From Actinomycetota bacterium (GTDB lineage: Bacteria; Actinomycetota; Actinomycetes; S36-B12; CAIYMF01), in contig WLOZ01000037.1 in the NCBI GenBank assembly GCA_009699025.1, forward strand, positions 1 to 10,383: DNA of 10,383 nt, read 5' to 3'. The notes beneath the pieces were generated by a model. That model had not been told where the DNA came from. It saw only the letters and a list, made by a program, of their open reading frames with translations, and ran no database searches. Below are positions 7,230-10,383 of this stretch, piece by piece. Each line of letters begins with the position of its first letter. Within the stretch, counting starts at the first letter, position 1. The position numbers and the translations under genes were made by a program.

Positions 7230-7819
7230 AGGTCACTCTCGCTGGCGTCGGCTGCAGCCCAGAGTTTCTCTAGCAGTGCGATGGTCGCGTTCGGTACGAG
7301 CTCGTGCCATTCGTCGCCTGAACCTGTCGATCCTGGCGTCGTTTTTATGGCGAGGAACCTGCGAATGTCGGTCGACGAGATTCGTTGCTGCGGATCGCCC
7401 TCGAGCAGGGTGACGGCGTAGCCGGCGTCGCGAAGCCAGCCGGCCTTCTGACGCTCCCAGTCGGTGTGAGCCCGAACGAAGTGACGAGCGCTGCGTGGCA
7501 CATAGTCGGTCCACACCTCGGGCCGGGTGAGGTCGAAGGGCACGATGGTGGTTCGACTGAGGTAACCGGCCGCGTCGAGCGCTCTCGTCATCAGTTGAAC
7601 TCGTTCGAAGTAGGTGAACGGGTTGGCCGCCACGGAGTGCCGGTGCAGTGACGTGGCCACCTCCTGCCGGGCCTGGATGTCGGGGTTGGTGATTGCGACG
7701 ATGAGGTGATCGGCCTCGGCTAATGCCAACTCGAAGAGTTCCATGTGCTGCCGATGCACCGGCTGGAACCGGCCAGTGACGCACGCAAGCGCCGATATCG
7801 GGGTGAGAGGTGAGGTCAT
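7226..7819 (-). CDS. NadM/PhpF-like nucleotidyltransferase
   Basis: This is a small cytoplasmic nucleotidyltransferase of 197 residues in the HxGH superfamily, closest in pattern to archaeal-type NMN adenylyltransferase. It has GRFQPVHRQH at residues 16-25 (His22 and His25 are the paired histidines), NPFTYFERVQLM, and the C-terminal ISSTDIRR at 147-154 that contacts triphosphate in this fold. Such enzymes transfer AMP or CMP from a nucleoside triphosphate onto a phosphate or phosphonate. PhpF, which makes CMP-5'-phosphonoformate, is a relative described as NMNAT-like. The usually invariant Gly of HxGH is Gln24, so the acceptor may not be NMN. I chose ATG 7819 because GAGAGG lies six bases upstream and the gene then starts ten bases after selD; an in-frame GTG at 7846 would overlap selD. 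It overlaps the phosphomutase start by four bases. The acceptor and nucleotide are not determined. Confidence 0.8.
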   Translation of the reverse strand: MTSPLTPISALACVTGRFQPVHRQHMELFELALAEADHLIVAITNPDIQARQEVATSLHRHSVAANPFTYFERVQLMTRALDAAGYLSRTTIVPFDLTRPEVWTDYVPRSARHFVRAHTDWERQKAGWLRDAGYAVTLLEGDPQQRISSTDIRRFLAIKTTPGSTGSGDEWHELVPNATIALLEKLWAAADASESDL

Positions 7820-7829
7820 TTCCGGCCTC

Positions 7830-8969
7830 TCAGATGGTGGTGGCACTGGCGGTCACGGTTCCGGGTTTGTGCTCGGGTGTGGGGGCGGTGAACTGACCGA
7901 TGACGGCAGCCGCGCGGTCACCGCCGTCGTGCAGTTCAGTTAACACGACGTCGACGATCGCTGGGGGAACTGCGAGCAGCAGGCCTCCCGAGGTTTGAGC
8001 GTCGGCCAGCAGCAGTTGAGTGTTGTCGGGTAACCCACCCGGCTCGAACCACCCTGTCGACAGTGCATGGGCGAGCGTGCGGCGCGAACCATCGGGTGCA
8101 CATCCCTCGACGATCAGTTGAGCAACCGTGTCGGCCCCTGCAGCGAGGACGGGCACCGAGTTGGCATGGAGGTGCGCAACGAGACCTGCAGCCTTCGTCA
8201 TCTCGTGAAGATGACCCAGTAGGCCGTAGCCGGTCACGTCGGTACCGCCGCGGAGAGTGGCGCGGTGGGCGACGTCAGCCGCGTTTGCGTTGAGCCGGAT
8301 CATCGACTCCACAGCGGCCTCCACCAACCCCGCTGGGGCCAGACCTCGCTTGATCGCGGTGCTCACGATTCCGACTCCGAGTGGTTTGGTGAGGATCAGA
8401 AGGTCACCGTTGCATGCACCTCCCTTGGTCAGCAGGTGATCTCGTTCAACCTCCCCGATGCCCACCAGGCCGAACTTCGGAGTGGGGTCATCGATGCTGT
8501 GGCCGCCCACGATGAGGGCACCTGCGTCGACGACTGCACGTCGCCCCCCCTCGAGCACCTCGGCAAGCATGGTGCGATCGAGGTCGAGGGGCCAGGCGAG
8601 CAAGTTGAGCGCGAGCAGCGGGCGTCCGCCCATGGCATACACGTCAGACAGTGCATTGGTGGCAGCAATGCGTCCCCAGAGGTACGGGTCATCAACCACC
8701 GGCGTGCCGAAGTCAACAGTGACGATCCAGGCTCGATGGTCGTCAATCGCGTACACGGCCGCATCGTCTGGCGCCTGCAGGCCCACCAGAAGATTCGCTG
8801 ACTCACTTCCCAGTACGCCAGCAGTAGTGCCGATCATGCCGAGTACGTCGTCGAGCATGGCCTGCGGCAACTTGCAGGCGCATCCCCCGCCGGGGGACAG
8901 TTGAGTCAACCGCGGCCGAGCCGCACTCGCGTCGTCGCGCTGCAGGCTCACCTCGTGCAGGCTGCTCAT
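7830..8969 (-). CDS. selD: Selenide, water dikinase (selenophosphate synthetase)
   Basis: SelD makes selenophosphate from selenide and ATP, releasing AMP and phosphate. This 379-residue protein has the catalytic motif GGGCACKL, with Cys30 and Lys33 matching E. coli Cys17 and Lys20. The PurM/AIRS-type segments follow: a VDFGTPVVDDPY motif, an almost invariant RIAATNALSDVYAMGGRP, GGHSIDD (Mg-ATP site) and the second domain with GGTDVTGYGLLGH. The first catalytic residue is an ordinary Cys; there is no in-frame UGA. It appears fully functional. The ATG overlaps the flavoprotein stop (ATGA), so it is translationally coupled, and the nucleotidyltransferase follows 10 bases after its stop. None of the usual consumers (SelA, SelB, tRNA-Sec, SelU, SenA/SenB, YqeB/YqeC) is in the window. 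The pathway served is therefore inferred from the neighbours, not known. Confidence 0.95.
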   Translation of the reverse strand: MSSLHEVSLQRDDASAARPRLTQLSPGGGCACKLPQAMLDDVLGMIGTTAGVLGSESANLLVGLQAPDDAAVYAIDDHRAWIVTVDFGTPVVDDPYLWGRIAATNALSDVYAMGGRPLLALNLLAWPLDLDRTMLAEVLEGGRRAVVDAGALIVGGHSIDDPTPKFGLVGIGEVERDHLLTKGGACNGDLLILTKPLGVGIVSTAIKRGLAPAGLVEAAVESMIRLNANAADVAHRATLRGGTDVTGYGLLGHLHEMTKAAGLVAHLHANSVPVLAAGADTVAQLIVEGCAPDGSRRTLAHALSTGWFEPGGLPDNTQLLLADAQTSGGLLLAVPPAIVDVVLTELHDGGDRAAAVIGQFTAPTPEHKPGTVTASATTI

Positions 8970-10222
8970 CCACTCAACTTTTCCCGGAACCGTCCTCGGG
9001 AAATTGCGTTGTATTGGATCTCAGTAGTACCGGCAGGAATGCGGAGATTGCGGGCCACTCGGAACAACTTCTCCTCGGGTGTGCCGATCGCCAGGCCAGC
9101 GGCACCGTGTACCTGCACCGCTCGATCGGCCACTCGATAGAAGGCCTCGTCATTGATGACCTTTACCAGGCTGATCAGCCGTGGCGCCTCCCGCGACAGC
9201 GGGATGCTGAAAGCTCCCATCTGATCGAGTTCGGCCTGGGCGACCAATGACGTGGCGCGCGCCTGATACGTGTCGAGGTCCATCTGGGCGATGAGGTGCT
9301 GCACCGCCTGCAGGTCTGCGATCGGCTTGCCGCCGGACGTTCGCTCGTGCGAGTGTTCGATCGCGCGGGTGACCAGCCAGTCTCCCCACCCCGCGCACAT
9401 GCCGCCGCGGCACAGCCGCCGCCAGTTAATCCACGACATCGCGAGGGCGAAGCCGCTTCCGATCTCACCCACGCAGCGTTCTGCTGGCAGACGGATGTCA
9501 TCGAAGTGCAGTTCGCCGGTGAGGCCGTCGTTCATCATGGAGGGGTTGTTGGCTCCGCGCCTGAACCCGGCGTCGTTGGCATCGACGAGGAACATCGACA
9601 GCGACTTGGTGCCCGCACCTGGCTGCGTCACGCACGTGACGAGGAACGTGTCAGAGAAGGCGGCGCTGGTGATCCACTTCTTGGTGCCGCTAAGAATCCA
9701 GTCGCTGCCATCACTGACCGCGCGTGCGCCCATGGCGAGAAAGTCGGAACCAACGCTGGGCTCGGTATTCGCGAAGCCGGTCGACATCTGGCCGCTCACG
9801 ATGGGGTCGAGGTACTGCTCTCGAATCGCAGGTGACAGATGCTCGTGCGCGGGGCTGGGTCCCTCGGTCCAGGCGAGCGCCGCAAGGCCGAGGCCGAGGC
9901 CGGAGTTTCGGTAGACGAACTCCTCCACGTGATGCATCTCGACCCGGCTGAACCCGCCGCCGCCGAATTCGGTACTGATGTGGGGGGCGTAGAGCCCCAG
10001 CGATCCGGCCTGACGGCGTACCTGCCCGCGAGCCTCCTGCACGGCCGGGTGCATGCGCCCGTCGGCATCAAGTGCGGGCACCGCCGACGTGCCGGCGTCC
10101 TTGGTCGCCAACTCGGCCTCAATCGGCGCCACGTGGTCGTCGAGGAATCGCGCGAATCGACTGGTGTAGTCGCGCACACGGTCTGTTGGCTCGATACTCA
10201 GCCCAATTTCTGTCGGTGCCAT
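8966..10222 (-). CDS. Acyl-CoA dehydrogenase-family flavoprotein lacking usual catalytic glutamates
   Basis: This 418-residue protein has the full three-domain ACAD fold and should bind FAD. Visible are LGLYAPHISTEFGGGGF (73-91), the FAD motif FANTEPSVGSD (150-160), KKWITSAAFSDTFLV (181-195), the middle beta domain, the helical region HERTSGGKPIADLQAVQHLIAQM, and the C-terminal VHGAAGL and PAGTTEIQYNAISR. ACADs usually supply a catalytic Glu either in the C-terminal Y-E-G-T-S motif or in helix G (isovaleryl-CoA dehydrogenase type). Here the first position is Ala397 and the second aligns with Arg268 in INWRRL. It may use another base or catalyse something other than alpha,beta-desaturation, as 3-sulfinopropionyl-CoA desulfinase does. 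ATG 10222 has AAGGA six bases upstream. It is the first gene of the operon and overlaps selD by four bases. The fold is firm; the substrate is unknown. Confidence 0.85.
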   Translation of the reverse strand: MAPTEIGLSIEPTDRVRDYTSRFARFLDDHVAPIEAELATKDAGTSAVPALDADGRMHPAVQEARGQVRRQAGSLGLYAPHISTEFGGGGFSRVEMHHVEEFVYRNSGLGLGLAALAWTEGPSPAHEHLSPAIREQYLDPIVSGQMSTGFANTEPSVGSDFLAMGARAVSDGSDWILSGTKKWITSAAFSDTFLVTCVTQPGAGTKSLSMFLVDANDAGFRRGANNPSMMNDGLTGELHFDDIRLPAERCVGEIGSGFALAMSWINWRRLCRGGMCAGWGDWLVTRAIEHSHERTSGGKPIADLQAVQHLIAQMDLDTYQARATSLVAQAELDQMGAFSIPLSREAPRLISLVKVINDEAFYRVADRAVQVHGAAGLAIGTPEEKLFRVARNLRIPAGTTEIQYNAISRGRFREKLSG

Positions 10223-10274
10223 GAGGTGTCCTTAGCCTGGTTGGTCGCGGTCAGCGGGCCACAAGTGTGCTCAC

Positions 10275-10303
10275 ACGGTACACGGTAGCGAAAAAGATAA
10301 CAA
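10275..10303 (-). promoter_or_regulatory. Predicted promoter of the selD operon
   Basis: Reading the minus strand, TTGTTA (plus coordinates 10298-10303) is followed after 17 bases by TACCGT (10275-10280), which fits the loose actinobacterial TAnnnT -10 pattern. The predicted start is near 10268, leaving a leader of about 46 bases to the ATG at 10222. The palindrome GTGTG-CT-CACAC (10265-10276) straddles the expected start and could be an operator. Consensus evidence only. Confidence 0.4.
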
Positions 10304-10382
10304 CGTTCAGACACGGATGCCGGTGCCGATGAACCAGCACGTCAGGGGCCAGTTGACTCTACAAATCTGAACGGTGTTATCT
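10295..10382. repeat. Pair of inverted 17-mers upstream of the selD operon
   Basis: AGATAACAACGTTCAGA (10295-10311) recurs in inverted orientation at 10366-10382, with 16 of 17 bases matching; centres are 71 bases apart. The inner copy overlaps the predicted -35 element on the minus strand. The layout suggests two operator sites for one regulator that could loop the DNA or control divergent genes. Because the window ends here, one end of a mobile element or recombination site cannot be excluded. Confidence 0.6.
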
Positions 10383-10383
10383 A

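Noticed and set aside
7820..7846. GTG 7846 as start of the nucleotidyltransferase
   Set aside because: It would overlap selD by 17 bases and adds nine residues not needed by the fold; ATG 7819 has GAGAGG at good spacing.
7830..8969. Selenoprotein encoded by UGA read-through near selD
   Set aside because: SelD has Cys30 as an ordinary codon and the TGA stops of neighbouring genes coincide with natural protein ends and overlapping starts; I see no SECIS-like hairpin.
9270..10288. Long plus-strand open frames opposite the flavoprotein gene
   Set aside because: They are Arg/Pro/Ser-rich products of high-GC antisense frames with no recognisable motif, while the minus strand encodes a complete ACAD.
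10295..10382. Integron attC site formed by the inverted repeats
   Set aside because: The arms resemble AAC...GTT, but GTTATCT does not fit GTTRRRY, the middle shows no convincing stem, and no integrase or cassette structure is visible.

Overview
The window looks like chromosomal DNA of a high-GC Gram-positive bacterium (Actinomycetota). G and C dominate third codon positions, GTG and TTG starts occur beside ATG, Shine-Dalgarno sites are purine-rich, and the proteins read like actinobacterial relatives. I cannot place the genus. I see no tRNA, rRNA, CRISPR array, transposase or integrase.

Plus strand, left half (1-5770). The first 179 bases are the end of a sensor histidine kinase. Then comes a secreted heparinase II/III-type polysaccharide lyase (354-2273). 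A gene-free stretch (2274-2596) carries a good promoter with a GntR-like palindrome over its -10 box. It leads into a likely operon of a cysteine hydrolase (isochorismatase superfamily), a DRE-TIM lyase resembling HMG-CoA lyase but lacking the catalytic cysteine, and otsA (trehalose-6-phosphate synthase).

Minus strand, right half (10222 down to 5784). Four genes are packed with 4-base overlaps or a 10-base gap. In transcription order they are an acyl-CoA dehydrogenase-fold flavoprotein, selD (selenophosphate synthetase), a NadM/PhpF-like nucleotidyltransferase, and an ApgM/PhpH-like alkaline-phosphatase-superfamily phosphomutase. The operon converges on otsA with 13 bases between the two stop codons. 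A promoter candidate and a pair of inverted 17-mers lie upstream of the first gene.

The minus-strand operon is the part most worth attention. SelD has all its catalytic landmarks, but none of the usual selenium users (SelA/SelB/tRNA-Sec, the SelU tRNA 2-selenouridine synthase, SenA/SenB, YqeB/YqeC) is visible nearby. Instead it is coupled to a nucleotidyltransferase and a phosphomutase of the two families (PhpF and PhpH) known to me as partners in phosphinothricin tripeptide biosynthesis, and to a flavoprotein lacking a glutamate at both usual catalytic-base positions. My inference is a small-molecule pathway in which selenophosphate is activated by a nucleotide and transferred. The coupling is seen in the sequence; the chemistry is a hypothesis.
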